64,000 bases of DNA from Termitomyces sp. T153 (GCA_018296165.2 JACKQL020000006.1:1488001-1552000); one strand, 5' to 3'. Positions 35,157 through 46,819 are shown, counted from the stretch's first letter. Numbers and translations: made by a program. The notes: generated by a model from the letters alone, not told the origin.

Positions 35157-35734
35157 AATTTCAGTTATCTACTTAATCATATAGTAGCTAAGAACAATTC
35201 AGGAGTGAATGCCTTGGTAGACCAAGTAGTCAGAGAAGGAATGGGGTGTTCATAATATGTCTACTATTTGTGTGTGCAGAATGAAGAAAAGTGAGGAAAA
35301 AGTATAGTAAACTTTGCATAGTGAGAAAATCCTTGTCAAGGCAAAAACTGTTATGCACTGAACAAATGGGATGGGGTAGTTGCTCTGCACAAATCACAAA
35401 ATTCCGACTGGTACTCTGGCCAGACACCTCTTCAAGTGTGCTGGTTATGCCCCATAGCCACTTTATTGCAGTTTGATCCATCAGAGTTTGTACTCTGTTT
35501 ATGTTGCTATGACCAGCATGAGCATGGTGGTGGTGGTGGTGGTAGTGGTGTGGTGGGTGAACAATGATGATGTGGCAACACTAATCAGCCAAAATAATGC
35601 TGGGCTAACACCTACGGCTCCATAATGAAGCTAACAATGGCCACAGTGTTGGTATGCCCACCATAGTGGCCAGAACAAACAATGAACAGCCCCAAAGCTG
35701 GCCCATGTTCCATGTGTGAGTAGGGGGTGGTGGT
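35157..35734. other. transposon remnant with GGT repeats
   Basis: CpG-poor sequence. A (GGT)n run lies at ~35527-35560. The ACTCTGTTTATG motif at ~35497 also occurs at ~28710, suggesting a shared element end. No coding signal. Confidence 0.4.
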
Positions 35735-35742
35735 GGTGTTGG

Positions 35743-35797
<55 letters not shown>

Positions 35798-35825
35798 AGT
35801 TGTAGTAGTTGTTGTTGTTGTTGTT
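35735..35825. repeat. (TTG)n microsatellite, likely LINE tail
   Basis: About 90 bp of GTT/TTG units interrupted by TAG near the right end. On the minus strand it is (AAC)n directly following CCTTGGGAAC, downstream of LINE RNase H sequence, so it is probably the 3' tail of that LINE. Confidence 0.75.
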
Positions 35826-38413
35826 CCCAAGGCTGCACCACCTTGGTTGTAAGGTTGTAATCAGTTTATAATGGTTTATGATGGTGAATCCTCCTGTCAG
35901 TGTTTTCCACCACTCATCTCTCCAGATCTCCAAGGCTTTTTACTTGGCTCTTCTCTTTGCATTCATCAGTGTGTGTGATTGCTCACAGTTCTGCCTCTTT
36001 TTTTTGCTTCTTTATCTGGGTGTTTGTTTCCTTTCACTGCCATGTGTCTTGGGCACCAACTTATCTTTGCTGTCCTGTTTTCATGGCTTCCCAGGAATTT
36101 ATTGATTGTTCATGTAATGTTTATCATTTGTTTCTGCCCTGGCTGGGATTTGAGCTCATATTCTGCTGTAACTACCGATGTGTTGTCATCAAAAATACTG
36201 ATGTGATTCAATCCCCTGTGTCTCTTTGTGTACTGTGTTGCTGCCTTTGTTGCTTTTGCTATTCTGATCATCTTGGCATCATCGTCTTCTGCTCTGTGTC
36301 CTAGGCCCCCTCTCTCTGTGAAGACCTCTTGACCTTTGCAGTAGCTCACAATGTCCCACCCCACTATCTTCACACTTTCTCCTGGTTGTTCTTCCCTCAT
36401 GGATCCATCTGAGTATACAACCAAGTGAGTCTTGTCTCTTTTTAGTATTGATATTTGTTCATTGTGTTTTTCTGCTTCTTCAATATTCTTACACTTTGTT
36501 GGTGCCTTGGTAATAGCCAGTCATCTATTGTATGCCCTCACTGTCATTCTCCACAGTGGTGAGATGGAAGGGTAAATCTTTTCCCCTTCTCTTAGGTTAT
36601 ATGTCCTTTTTGCTATTCTCTTGAGCTGTGTGAGTCTTGTGGGTCTCTTACTCTTTGTTCTGTTCCTCTACAGCAGTGGGTGCAGGTTATTTGCCACTTG
36701 CCTCCAAACCTCTGGTAGGCATTCTAAAATTGGGCTGGTGTCTTGGGTCTGTGTAGTCTGTTAGCATATCCAACAACTGCCATGTCTAGCATGTTTTCCA
36801 TTGGTGGAATCACCATGCCTACTTCTAGTGCCTTGATGGGTGTGGTCTTGAATGCATCCAACTTCTGCCTAATCACTATGTTCTGTACTTTGATAAGTCT
36901 ATCCACATGCAATCTTCTTCCTGTCCACCATAGGGGTGCTGCATACATCATTATTGGGACTATGTATGTCCTATACATTGTTCTCAGTTGCACCTGGTTT
37001 AGACCTCATACCATATTCATCAGCATTTGAGTTCCTGCCACTGTGCTCCTTGCTTTTTTCATTGTCTTTTGTAGGTGCAGATTGAATGTTAATTTTCTGT
37101 CAATATGTAAACCCAACATCCTAATTGTCTCTGCAAGTCTGATTGTCATGTTTGTGCCATCCAGCATGGGTGGTCGGATTGCTAAAGCATATTCACAATC
37201 TTGTCATTACAAATGGTGTGTGAGCTCTGTCTTTTTGGGTGCTGTTGATAGCCCTACCTCCATGAACCATCTTTTTATGAAGATGAATTCCTCCATTCCT
37301 TATATTTGTATCTAGAGAGCTTGAGGATACTAAGTCTTATCCTCAATATACATGTGTAGTGTTGTATCCATTGGTTTGCTCTTTTGTGGTATTGGGCATT
37401 TTGTGTCCTGTAGTTTAGACTGTTGTGCTTCCATCAGTTCCAGTAATTTTCTGCCATAGATGATTGAGAGTATTGGGTAGACTGGGGATCCTTGTGGTAT
37501 TCTATTTTTTACTGGTTTTATACTGCTCCTTATGCCATGCAGGCAAACTGCTGCCTGTCTTTTCCTTGGGAATGAAGACATCCATTTCACCAGTGGCAGT
37601 GGTATTCCCCTCCATGCACATTTCTCACAATAGTCTGTCATGATTCATGTTGTCAAAGAACCCTGATATATCAAATGTTAGCACCAATGTTACTTTCTAT
37701 GGTTTTGTGCTGCCTGTAGGCACTAAGTCTTCTCTTCCCACCAGGTAGCTTATCCTCCTGGCAACTATGATCTGCAGTACCTTTCCCAAGCATTCTAGGA
37801 GTTGTATAAGCCTGTATGCTCTCAGTTCTCTTTCTTAGGTTTCCTTAGTGCTACTGCAATTGCTTTCCTCCATTGCTTTGGTAGCATCCCATCTTGATGC
37901 AGTGAAGCATGAGTGGAAAAACCATGTCTTCTTGTGTTTTTCATGCCCACCATACCATATTAAAAGGTTGTTGACTCAACCTTGGTGCCTTCTTAATGCT
38001 GTGTCTATACATTGCTTCTCTGACTTTTTTGTATATTGTTCTGATGTGTGCATGGTTGTGTTCTTGTCTCTGTATCATGTCTAGTCTGTCATTATTTGCC
38101 AGTGCTGGTGGGGGTTTGAAGAGTGCTTTACATAGTGCATTGCATTTGTCTTTGTTATCTAATGCAGGTCCACATCCTTGTCTTTTTGATTATGAGAGAT
38201 GGATAGCTCCTGACACCCTTCAACCACCTGCATAGTGCCCACATTGTTTCTGGTATGGCTTTCTCTAGTGTATCATTTATCCACTTTGTTTTTTCATGCC
38301 TGGATAACTTTCTCAAGTAGTTAGTAAGTTTATCTGTCTTTTGATTGATATCCTCACACTGCACCCCCCAGCATGCCATATATTTCTGTTGGCACTTGCA
38401 AAGCTCTATCCCA

Positions 38414-38793
38414 GTGCTTCAGTCCACCAAGGTCATGCCTTGTTCAATGGTTTTCTTTCCTTCACCATTTCACTGGTCACTATTTGCATAGCCTCTGTTA
38501 AGTTCCACATCTGCATCTAGTTTGTCCAGAGTACAATTAGTATTTAAAGCTCTCAGAGTTTTCCACCTCTTCTTGTTTTCACTCATCTCATGTGCTTTGT
38601 CTAGTGCTTCAGTCCATCAAGGTCATGCCTTGTTCAATGGTTTTCTTTCCTTCACCATTTCACTGGTCATTATTTGCATAGCCTCTGTTAAGTTCCACAT
38701 CTGCATCTAGTTTGTCCAGAGTACAATTAGTATCTAAAGCTCTCAGAGTTTTCCACCTCTTCTTGTTTTCACTCATCTCATGGTCAAATGCAT
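38414..38793 (-). repeat. 190-bp tandem duplication inside LINE
   Basis: Two near-identical 190-bp copies (38414-38603 and 38604-38793) begin with GTGCTTCAGTCCA(C/T)CAAGG and end in TTCACTCATCTCATG. Each encodes, on the minus strand, the endonuclease-RT linker with PWWTEAL. Confidence 0.85.
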
Positions 38794-38978
38794 CCTATCA
38801 ACTCTATTGGCTTTGTGGCTTTAAAGTTGTATCTTGTTCCTGTGATGTCCTGTACCTTGGTGGTACTGTGATTGATTGTCCACCAAGATGCAAAGGAGTC
38901 TGACCCACATGATAGGCTGTGATTGATTGCCCAGTCTTTTGTTGCTTCAAGTGCTCATGTTGCCATGTTTGCCCATGT

Positions 38979-39377
38979 TTGCAAGGGCAACCTCTGGAGG
39001 CTGTGGCTCAATCACACAACTGGCAGAGGGAGATCCAAAGTCTATTCAGCATCTACAAGAAGTTCTGAAGTTCTAGCTACTCATCTGGCAGAGGGAGATC
39101 CAAAGAGAACAAGTCTAAGAATTCTTAATGCCAGTGTTTGGAAAATTTACTCTAGAGCTTCTGGAAAAAAACACTCAACAACTACCAAATCTGGAAACAG
39201 AAATCCATTGTAAATGGCCTTGATCTCCAGACTCACAGCACATTACCACATACTAATAACCAGAAGATAGCCCTTGGTTGAAACTACTTGTGACTGGAAG
39301 ATAGGAGGTCAAAAATCAATGGCAAGCTCAGAATAAAGGAAACAATCAGAGGGCTTGATAAGAGCAGTCCCCTGACA
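38979..39377 (-). mobile_element. LTR-like repeat, shorter relative of the 62.5-kb solo LTR
   Basis: Matches 62457-63012 over its first ~380 bp (GGCAACCTCTGGAGGCTG, CTGGCAGAGGGAGATCCAAA twice, GTAAATGGCCTTGATCTCC) and at its end (CCCCTGACA). It lacks ~160 bp near the minus-strand 5' end. I found no convincing target duplication. Confidence 0.65.
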
Positions 39378-39549
39378 TCCCCTCTCCTCTAGTATGTGGT
39401 GTCTCCATGCACAGGGTATAAAAAATTGCAGATTGCTTGATCAGCTGCAGAGATAGGGCAGATGCCCCTAAGTGCCTTTGGGGCATTGGAGGGCCTGTGG
39501 TAGAAGCCCTAGACTAGGGCTGGTGCACATACATTGCCTCAATGCCATA

Positions 39550-41070
39550 TCCCTTCCATTTCACCTTGAACTGTGACTTTCCCCAGAATATCCTGCAATC
39601 CAAGATTTCCTCCACCTCATACTCTTCCTCATCATTAATCAGGATTGGTGGTTGTGGTGCCTTTGGGCAGTGGCCAAAGAAAGATAGGGTCTTCTGGAGC
39701 TGGGAACCTGTGCAATTGATGCAGGCCTGCCAGGAGCTTCAGTCAGTATGCTAAAGGCCCTACCTTCTTTTCCACCACAAAAGAGCCAAGGTGACAATGT
39801 GACAGTTTCTGTGATGGACATGTTGTCTTTATGTCAGAGCTGTCCAACAACACATGGTCTCCATGCTTGTATACAGGAGCTAGTGTCTGCTCTTGCTTGT
39901 AGTAACATGCCATGTCATTCTTTGTCTTCACCAATGCTGCCTTGGCCTCCTCTTGCACCTTCTTCATCCTGTTCACAAACTTGTTGACTGAGTTGTTCTC
40001 TGAGGGGCATGCCTGAGGTTCAAATCCCATGCAAGAGTGCCTGCCAGTGTCCAGGAGGAATGGAGTCATCTGCATGGAAGAGTGAACATGGTTGTTGTAC
40101 TGAAACTCAGCATCTAGCAGAAGCTTATCCCAGTCATGCTGTCTCTTGTTACAAAACAGGTGGAGATAGTTCTTGGTTAACATATTTTGTCTGACTGTCT
40201 AACTGAGGATGATAGGCAGTGGTGGTGTGGAGCTTCACTCCCAGCAGGCATTACACTCTCTGAGTGAACTCTGCCACAAGCTAAGGGCCTCAGTCAGAGA
40301 CATACCCATCAGACAGACCATGGAGCTTTCAAATGTTCTTCCAATACAGGCTAGCCACTCTCAGGGCAGAGCAAGTAGTGTGAGTAGGGATGAAGTTGGC
40401 CCATGTACCATAGAGGTCCACCACTACCATTTACAGCATCATACCTATGAGCATCTGGGAGTTCAACAATGAAGTCCACTGATGCAACACCCTAGCAGGC
40501 AGCTGAGATAGGGAGAGGGTGGAGCTGACCCATGGGTGACTGGTAATGAGGCTGGGTGTGGAGACAGAGATCACAGGTGCTGGTGAAGGTACCTATATAT
40601 TAGAATATTTGAGGCCACCAGTAGTTCTGGGACACCAGCTCCAGTGTCTTCCATCTACCAGGATGTCTGAATACACAAGAGTCATGGTGTTGGTCTACTA
40701 TGTGTTGGCAGTGTTGAGGAATGTTAGGCATGTAGATGCAGTCTCAGAAGATTAGAAGCCCATTCTAAAGACCCCAGTCATCTGCATGCACTGACTTAAC
40801 TCCACTGGCTTGTTGGGTTTGTAGGGCCTAGGCAACCTGGGCAACCACATCCTCTTGTGCACCCTCCCAATTTCCTTGTCAGATGTTCTTTAGGATGTTT
40901 GCCTTGTCCTTTGGACCACAATCCCTTACAGAGCATGAATGGCAAAGAGCTCAGGCTTGAGGAGTATGAGATCTCACACTTGAAGACCACATTCATTTCA
41001 ATCAAGCTCTTTATTTGCTACCTACTCAAGCTGCCATACATGAGTGCAATACATGTTGCTTAGCTGGAGC
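39550..41070 (-). pseudogene. Ty3/gypsy integrase remnant (older element)
   Basis: Minus-strand pieces of an integrase core and C-terminus: TWANFIPTHTTCSALRVASL-like sequence (~40.4 kb), DGYVSD-stop-GP-stop-LVAEF, GVKLHTTTAYHPQLDSQTK (~40.3-40.2), then LLDAEFQYNNHVHSSMQMTP, HGDHVLLDSSDIKTT (40.1-39.8). Stops replace residues normally coded by CGA or CAG (SDRGPQ). It lies next to a plus-strand helicase remnant; no LTRs were identified. Confidence 0.75.
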
Positions 41071-41383
41071 TGGGCAACCAGTTATCCATTGTCAAGCAAA
41101 GTACAACAATCAAGCAACCAAGAAGGCCTCTGAAGAGAATGCTGATGGACTTGAGCCTATGATTATATTGGCTGAAGGTGCATGAATAATGATTATTAGA
41201 AATCTGTAGACTTCAAAAGGTATGCCCAAGTCTTGTTCACAAAAGCAATGATTCTAACCACTACTTAGGGCTTGTGAATGGCATTCAAGGTGTGGTTAGA
41301 AAGGTCTGGTATCAGCCTCAAGACAATCCAAGAAGCTATAAACTTCCTGCTGTTGTCTTTGTGGAATGCTCAGGATATACTGG

Positions 41384-41767
41384 TGTCAGAGACTCAATCA
41401 ATGTAAGATAAGATGAGACAACATAATGAAGTCAACTGGGTGAATTGATGACAGCTTGAACTTGAGACAACTGAGAGAGAAGAAATCAAAGAACCATGTT
41501 GATTTGCCTAAAGGCCAGTAGTCAAATACAATGAGTTTATATAGAAGAACTAATAAAGGAAGTAAACAATAAGGAGCTTGTAAAACAAACAGGGGTTTAA
41601 GACTTGTATAGATCTGTGAAATAAAAAGGAGCAAGAAAGGAGAAATGACAAGATAATGACAAATTAGTATTGTAAAAGAAAAGGGGTCCAGGAATTGAGA
41701 AATGTAGGAGTCAACAAGAATGATTGAATGATGCAAAATCAGATGGGTCTGTATGGGTTTCTTGACA
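41384..41767 (-). repeat. gypsy 3' LTR (384 bp)
   Basis: Begins TGTCAGAGACTCAATCAATG and ends GGGTTTCTTGACA on the plus strand. It is about 90% alike to the other LTR; several differences are CA or TG here against CG there. Confidence 0.93.
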
Positions 41768-41779
41768 TTACCTCCCCTT
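41768..41779 (-). other. polypurine tract of gypsy element
   Basis: On the minus strand AAGGGGAGGTAA lies directly before the 3' LTR, the expected plus-strand DNA primer site. Confidence 0.8.
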
Positions 41780-42000
41780 GAGAATTGAGTTGGTGTAGTT
41801 TTTAGATTTGGGTGGATGAGCAGTGCAACCAGATTATGTAGTAGTCTGAAATGGAGATTCAAAGTTGCATTGAGAGGGTGCTGGAGGCAGAGATGGAGAG
41901 TGGATAGGATGATAAATGGATGAGTTGAAATGCTGCATGGGTGCAGGTATTCAATTGTTGGGGTTGGTTTGCAAGTAAAGTAGATTTGGGGAGGATGAGG

Positions 42001-42300
42001 TCACCTAGGATTGTATCTATGACAGCATTCAAGGATTTTGTGAATCAAGGAAGGGATGTCTGAAAGAGGAATCCAAGAGTTTTTGGAGTTGGGCAGGTTT
42101 TTCCATGAAATGAAGTAGTCATATCTATGGCCAATCCTTTGAGTGTCTATCATAGAAGCAATATTGCATGGTTGATTGGGAATGGCATCAGCTGGAACAA
42201 TGGAAGTGATTTGAAGACAATCAGAAATCATTGAAGCAGGAGTCCAAGGTTCAAGGAGAGAGATGTGAAAGACTGGATGAAGATGGGAATGAGATGGGGA
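42001..42300 (-). pseudogene. gypsy integrase C-terminus with chromodomain
   Basis: VFHISLLEPWTPASM (integrase tail) is followed by IASMIDTQRIGHRYDYFISW and KNLPNSKNSWIPLSDIPSL, with the Tyr/Trp/Trp aromatic cage positions of chromodomains. In the family it directs integration toward heterochromatin. A frameshift separates it from the integrase core. Confidence 0.85.
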
Positions 42301-42376
42301 AAGCTTGAGAAGGTAAGATAAAATTCCATGGTGTGCCAAAACTTTGAAGGGACCAAGGTGTCAATAATTGAGTTTG

Positions 42377-43204
42377 TCAGAAGGCAAGTGGTCTTGATGT
42401 TGTGATGGAGTAGCCACACATTTTGACCAGGTTTGAACTCAGGTGCTGGTGTATGATGGCAGTCATAATACTTGGCCATGTATTCATTAGCATGTTGTAA
42501 TTTGAGATGGAGTTCTTTGTGGATTTCTTGGAGTCAGCTAGTGAGGTCTGTGGCTGCCAGATTGGTGATGTGTTTGGTGAGTTCAGGATGGTAGCCAAGA
42601 TTGGCATAGAATGGGGATTGTCAGGTGGAAAAGTTGGTGTAATTATTGAAGAAAAACACTTGGCTAAAGCAAGGTAATCAACCCAATCATCTTGTTGGTA
42701 GTAAGTGTATGCATGCATATACATTCCAAGGGTTTGGTTGGTGCATTCAGTGAGTCCATCACTTTGGGGATGGTAAGTGGTGGACAGGTGCATTTTTGTG
42801 CCTACAAGAGACATAAGATTAGTGAGAAATGATGACACAAAGACTGATCCCCAATCTGAGACTATTGATTGAGGAAAGCCATGATGACAAAACATGCAAT
42901 TGAGGTATACATGGGCTAATTCCAGGGCATCCATAGTTTTGCAGATGGGAATGAAATGGGCAGCTGAAGTCATGTGATTGCAGATTACCCAAATAGCATC
43001 ATAACCATGTAATGAGGGAAGTTTTGTGATGAAATCCATTGATATCAAGTACCAAGGGCAATCAGGGACGTCAAGAGGCTGCTGTAGTCCATATGGTCTG
43101 TGAGTGGGGTTTTTTGGTGTGGGCACAGGTTTTGCAAGATTTGACATAAGCACAGGAATAAGTTTGCATCCCTGGCCATGAAAAGTCTTGTCAAAGATTG
43201 TCAT
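42377..43204 (-). pseudogene. gypsy integrase core
   Basis: Open frame of 275 codons. The D,D,E residues lie in ISMDFITKLPS, SIVSDWGSVFVS and HPQSDGLTECTNQTLG. The usual SDRGS reads SDWGS, and TERVNQ reads TECTNQ; both Arg losses fit C-to-T changes of CpG codons. It follows the zinc-binding His/Cys segment coded partly in the preceding frame. Confidence 0.88.
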
Positions 43205-43784
43205 AAGTCCCTACATGGCCAGGGTGACCAGACATAAGAGAGTCATGACAAGAGTAAAGGATTTTAGCATGTAGGGGACTAGAAGGCAATTGCATGCAGA
43301 GGTAAGCAGATTCAGAGTGATGTGGCACAAAATTGCAGTAAAAGTTGCAGAAACCAAGGAACTGTTCAATGTGTTTGACAGATGATGGAGTGGGCCATTT
43401 TGTGATGGTATCAAGTTTTTTGGGGTTCATTTGGACACCATTAGCCAAGATAATATAGCCCAGATATTCAACTTGAGATTTATTGAATTTGCATTTTTTG
43501 GCATTAGCAAAGAGGCAATCTAGAATGCCCTTGATGCATTCTTCATGATCCTCATCTGGTCTAGAGAATATTGAAATATTGTCAAGATAAACAACACACC
43601 AGATATCAAGGATGTCCTGGAGCACATCCTGAATAAAAGCCTGGAAGGTTGCTGGGGAATTTGTAAGTCCAAAAGGCATGACAGTGTATTCAAAAAGTCC
43701 AAGGTGAGTGCAAAAAGCAGTTTTCCATTTGTCACCTTCTTTGATGTGAATGAGAGTAAAAGCATTCTTGAGATCAATGACCAT
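43191..43784 (-). pseudogene. gypsy reverse transcriptase fused to integrase zinc finger
   Basis: RT palm and thumb: VIDLKNAFTLIHIKEGDKWK, VMPFGLTNSPATFQAFIQD, catalytic VVYLDNISIFS (usual YLDD has become YLDN), KKCKFNKSQVEYLGYII and HIEQFLGFCNFYCNF. After HHSES the frame passes without break to LPSSPLHAKILYSCHDSLMS, GHPGH, the start of integrase. The whole RNase H domain (about 200 residues) is missing in frame, near 43310. Confidence 0.88.
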
Positions 43785-44128
43785 GAACTTGTTGCATCCC
43801 TGTACTCAGTCAAGGAGATCCAATGTCAGAGAAAGCAGATAACAATTTTTTTTTGTAATAGCATTCAGTCTGCAGTAATCCACACAAAGTCAAAGGTCAC
43901 CTATTTTGCAGGAGACAAAGAGAATTGGAGAGGCTGCCATAGAAGTGGATTGCCTGATATGTCCTTTTGCAAGTTGTTCTTCAATGTATCCAAAGAGAGT
44001 GGTATGTTCATCTTGCAATAAGGAGTAGATGGAGCCAAAAGGTGGTGTCTTGCCATTTTTGATATCAATTGAGATGTCATATGGCTGGTGATCCAGTAGT
44101 TTTTTGACTTTGATAGGGTCAAATACAT

Positions 44129-45230
44129 CTAGATATGTATGGTATCATTTGGGTATGAGTTTACATATTTTGTCTTGGGTTTCCAAGACAAAGGTTCTAG
44201 CCAGAGGATGTAGTGGTGATGTTGATGGAGGTGGTTTGGGTGGCAGGAGGTTAGAAGATGTGGTATCAGGAGGAAAAGATGTTGAGATGGCATTGATGCA
44301 TAACTTGAGTTCATCATCAGTAGTGTACCAAGTACATGATTTGGTCTGATTCTTGGCATATTTTCTGAAATGCTGAGAAGAACAGTATGGAATCTGAAGT
44401 GGTTTATTTTTGGGACCATATATGGGATCAGGTTTGGGAGAAGGTGTTGACCAGATTGCAAGAAGCTCTTCATGACTGATGCTGTTCTGAGTTGGGGGTG
44501 GAGAATAGAAGCTGATGCAAGAGGAAAGGTGGAAGTATATCCAGAAATAGGGCATGTCTTGTCATGGAGTGGATCAAGAAGCCTACAGATGTCAGAGGAA
44601 GGCATCTCAGGAAGACCTAAGCCTAGACTGAGAGATCCAACAGAGTGTATAGAATGAGCACCAGGTTTGAAAGGACCATAGCCTCAACCAAATACAGTTA
44701 CTGGGAAGTCATGTTTAGCACTGCAGCAAGATAATGAAAGCTGACCATGGGTCCAGTCAACAGAAGAATTATGTTGTTTTAGCCAGTCAAGGCCAAGTAG
44801 AACAGGATATGGCATTGATACAATGACAAGGCAAATAACTTCTTGATGCTCACAGACTTGGAGTTGAGTGATAACATTGTGAGTGAGCATTCATGAAGTC
44901 ATCAGGCAATTGTCAATGGTGTAGATAGGGACTGGAGAAGGTTTGGGAGTGCAAGGAAGAGAGTGTCAAGAGGAGAACATGTCAGAGATGTGGGGACCAC
45001 TGCTGTCAATAAATGCATATGTTTTGATTGGTTTTCATCAAGGAAAGGACAAGATAACTAGGATAAAAAAATGATTTCTATTATGGGGTGCTAGACAAAT
45101 GTGATTAGGTAGAAGGAATTGAGGGATAGATTTTGACTGAGCTGTCCATCCACCAGTAGTGTTCCTGACAAATTTCAGCTCAATGCAGTGATGGAGAACC
45201 AGCTCAGTTCCATCTGTCAATGCCAAAGAC
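44129..45230 (-). pseudogene. gypsy protease and linker
   Basis: AFIDSSGPHISD (~45015-44980) carries the protease active-site Asp, and PVLLGLDWLKQHNSSVDW (~44820) is the conserved flap-side segment. Between 44680 and 44129 lies the poorly conserved linker to RT in two shifted frames. A frameshift separates it from gag. Confidence 0.7.
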
Positions 45231-45236
45231 CTAGAA

Positions 45237-46435
45237 CTAGTTGGTCTTTAGCTGGGCTTTTTCTGAGTCTCCATGCTTGGCTTTTTGCTTGCAACAGTCA
45301 GTGGCCTTGTGACATTCCTTGCTGCAGTAGAGACAGAAATTATTCTTGATGCAATGTTCTTGTTCTGCAAATGTAAGTGGGCCATGAGGTTTAGATGTGC
45401 TAGGAGTAGAAATTGAATCAACTTCCATGGGGACAACATTGGGAATGGAACTTGGACTGCTGCAAGGAGTAGTTGGGCTGGAAGAAGGAGTAGCATGATG
45501 GTGATTCAAGGAATTAGAATGACCATTATTAGAGCCTTTCTTTTTGCCTGTCTCAAGGCATTTCTTGACTTCATGCTGGTGGAGATTTGTATCTATAGAA
45601 ATTACAAGTGGTTCCCAAGCTTCAAGTGCCAAAGGGTGATCAACAATATTGACAAGGTGATATTTGATGGAAGACTTGAGTCCTTCATGAAGCATGTAAT
45701 TTTGGTTTGTTCTGTCATGTCAAGATGACTGGCCAGCTCCATAAATGCTGTAAGATAGTAATGAGCTGATCCAGTTTGTTTGAGTGCATCTAACTTGAGC
45801 TTGGTGTCTTGAACAAGGCTAGGTTTGAGAATTTCTTGTGAAATGCAAGAAAACCATTCCAGTCATAGAGTCAGGGTGAGTTAGCATGTTCAAGGTGACT
45901 GAAACATTCAATTGACATTCCATCCTTGAGATGAAAACTGACATATAAAACTTTGGCATGGTCATCAGGGAAAGAAATGGCATGAAACTGGATAAGGTGT
46001 TTGACTTCAGAGAGAAAAGGAGTGACATCACCATGTTTCCCACTGAAAATATGTGTCTCTAAGTTTGACATGTCTACTGAGACTACCATGGGTGACTGGA
46101 TTCTGATCAGGAACATGATGACCAGGGCAATGTGCAACCTTGTTAATAACATTGATGAGGCTATGTTGTAGCATAGTCTGATTGTGCATGAATTGCATGA
46201 GAATTGCAGCAAATTCAGTGGTCAAGATGGAAGTATTTGCTGCTGTGCCTGGAATTTGATCCTGCTCCATTGGAGGTATTGCTGTGGGGTCAAAATTGCC
46301 AGTGAGGTGTGTGAAATCGATGCCTGGAGTGGTGTGAGGAATGTAGTTATCAGGATTGAGAGACAGTGGCTGGATCGTGGGGGAGTTGTAGTCTAAAGAG
46401 ACAGAGGTTGTAGCCATATAGTTGAGACAAATCAA
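45237..46435 (-). pseudogene. gypsy gag with CCHC zinc knuckle
   Basis: The start region near 46420 (MATTSVSLDYNSPTIQPLSL) is followed in a second frame by VKHLIQFHAISFPDDHAKVL, and in a third by a C-terminal part with ..LALEAWEPLVISI and the zinc knuckle CLYCSKECHKATDC. Order and length fit chromovirus gag. At least two frameshifts break it. Confidence 0.75.
46425..46435 (-). other. self-priming primer-binding site
   Basis: On the minus strand TTGATTTGTCT lies four bases after the 5' LTR. It is the exact reverse complement of 11 nt in the LTR (46565-46555, AGACAAATCAA), which sits ~30 nt downstream of a TATA box and so is the likely RNA start. No TGG (tRNA-type) site is present. Confidence 0.6.
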
Positions 46436-46439
46436 ACTT

Positions 46440-46819
46440 TGTCAGAGACTCAATCAATGCAAGATAAGATGAAATGATGTAATGAAGACAACTGGGTGGA
46501 TTGATGAGAGCTTGAACTTGAGACGACTGAGAGAGAAGAAATCAAACAACTGTGTTGATTTGTCTGAACAAATACAATGAGTTTATATTTATATAGAAAA
46601 ACTAATAAAGGAAGTAAACAAGAAGGAGTTTGTAAAATAAAGAGGGGTTTAAGACTTGTATAGATCCGTGAAATAAAAAGGAGCAAGAAAGGAGAAATGA
46701 CAAGATAATGACAAATTAGTATTGTAAAAGAAAAGGGGTCCAGGAACTGAGAAACATAGGAGTCGACGAGAATGATTGAATGATGCAAAAGCAGATGGGT
46801 CTGTATGGGTTTCTTGACA
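46440..46819 (-). repeat. gypsy 5' LTR (380 bp)
   Basis: TG..CA ends as in the partner LTR. It retains CpGs (GAGACGACTG, GATCCGTG, AGTCGACGAG) that are CA/TG in the other LTR. Confidence 0.93.
46581..46596 (-). promoter_or_regulatory. TATA box of gypsy 5' LTR
   Basis: CTATATAAATATAAAC on the minus strand, ~25-30 nt upstream of the inferred transcript start at 46565. Confidence 0.6.

Larger units (their letters stand above)
35735..38978 (-). mobile_element. decayed LINE, endonuclease end through RT to RNase H
   Basis: Minus-strand coding remnants in the right order: the linker motif PWWTEAL (38.6-38.4 kb, duplicated), reverse transcriptase pieces including WMSSFPRKRQAAVCLHG and NRIPQGSPVYPILSII (37.6-37.4), the RT thumb/connection MYRTYIVPIMMYAAPLWWTG, KALEVGMVIPPM (37.0-36.75), and an RNase H start VVYSDGSMREE (36.42). 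This is the arrangement of I/Tad-like fungal LINEs with RNase H. Many stops make it inactive. Its 5' end is cut by an LTR-like repeat at 38979 and its 3' end by the (AAC)n tail. Confidence 0.75.
41384..46819 (-). mobile_element. full-structure Ty3/gypsy chromovirus, RNase H-deleted
   Basis: 5436 bp with LTRs at both ends and a 5-bp target duplication ACTGG (41379-41383, 46820-46824). On the minus strand the order is 5' LTR, self-priming site, gag with CCHC knuckle, protease, reverse transcriptase, integrase, chromodomain, polypurine tract, 3' LTR. The coding region has several stops and frameshifts, and RNase H is missing. Chromodomain after integrase and likely self-priming point to the Tf1/sushi-like chromoviruses. 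It is inserted in the plus-strand helicase remnant. Confidence 0.93.

Noticed and set aside
35605..35933. Poly-Gln, poly-Thr and poly-Asn open frames
   Set aside because: They are the three readings of a (TTG)n microsatellite.
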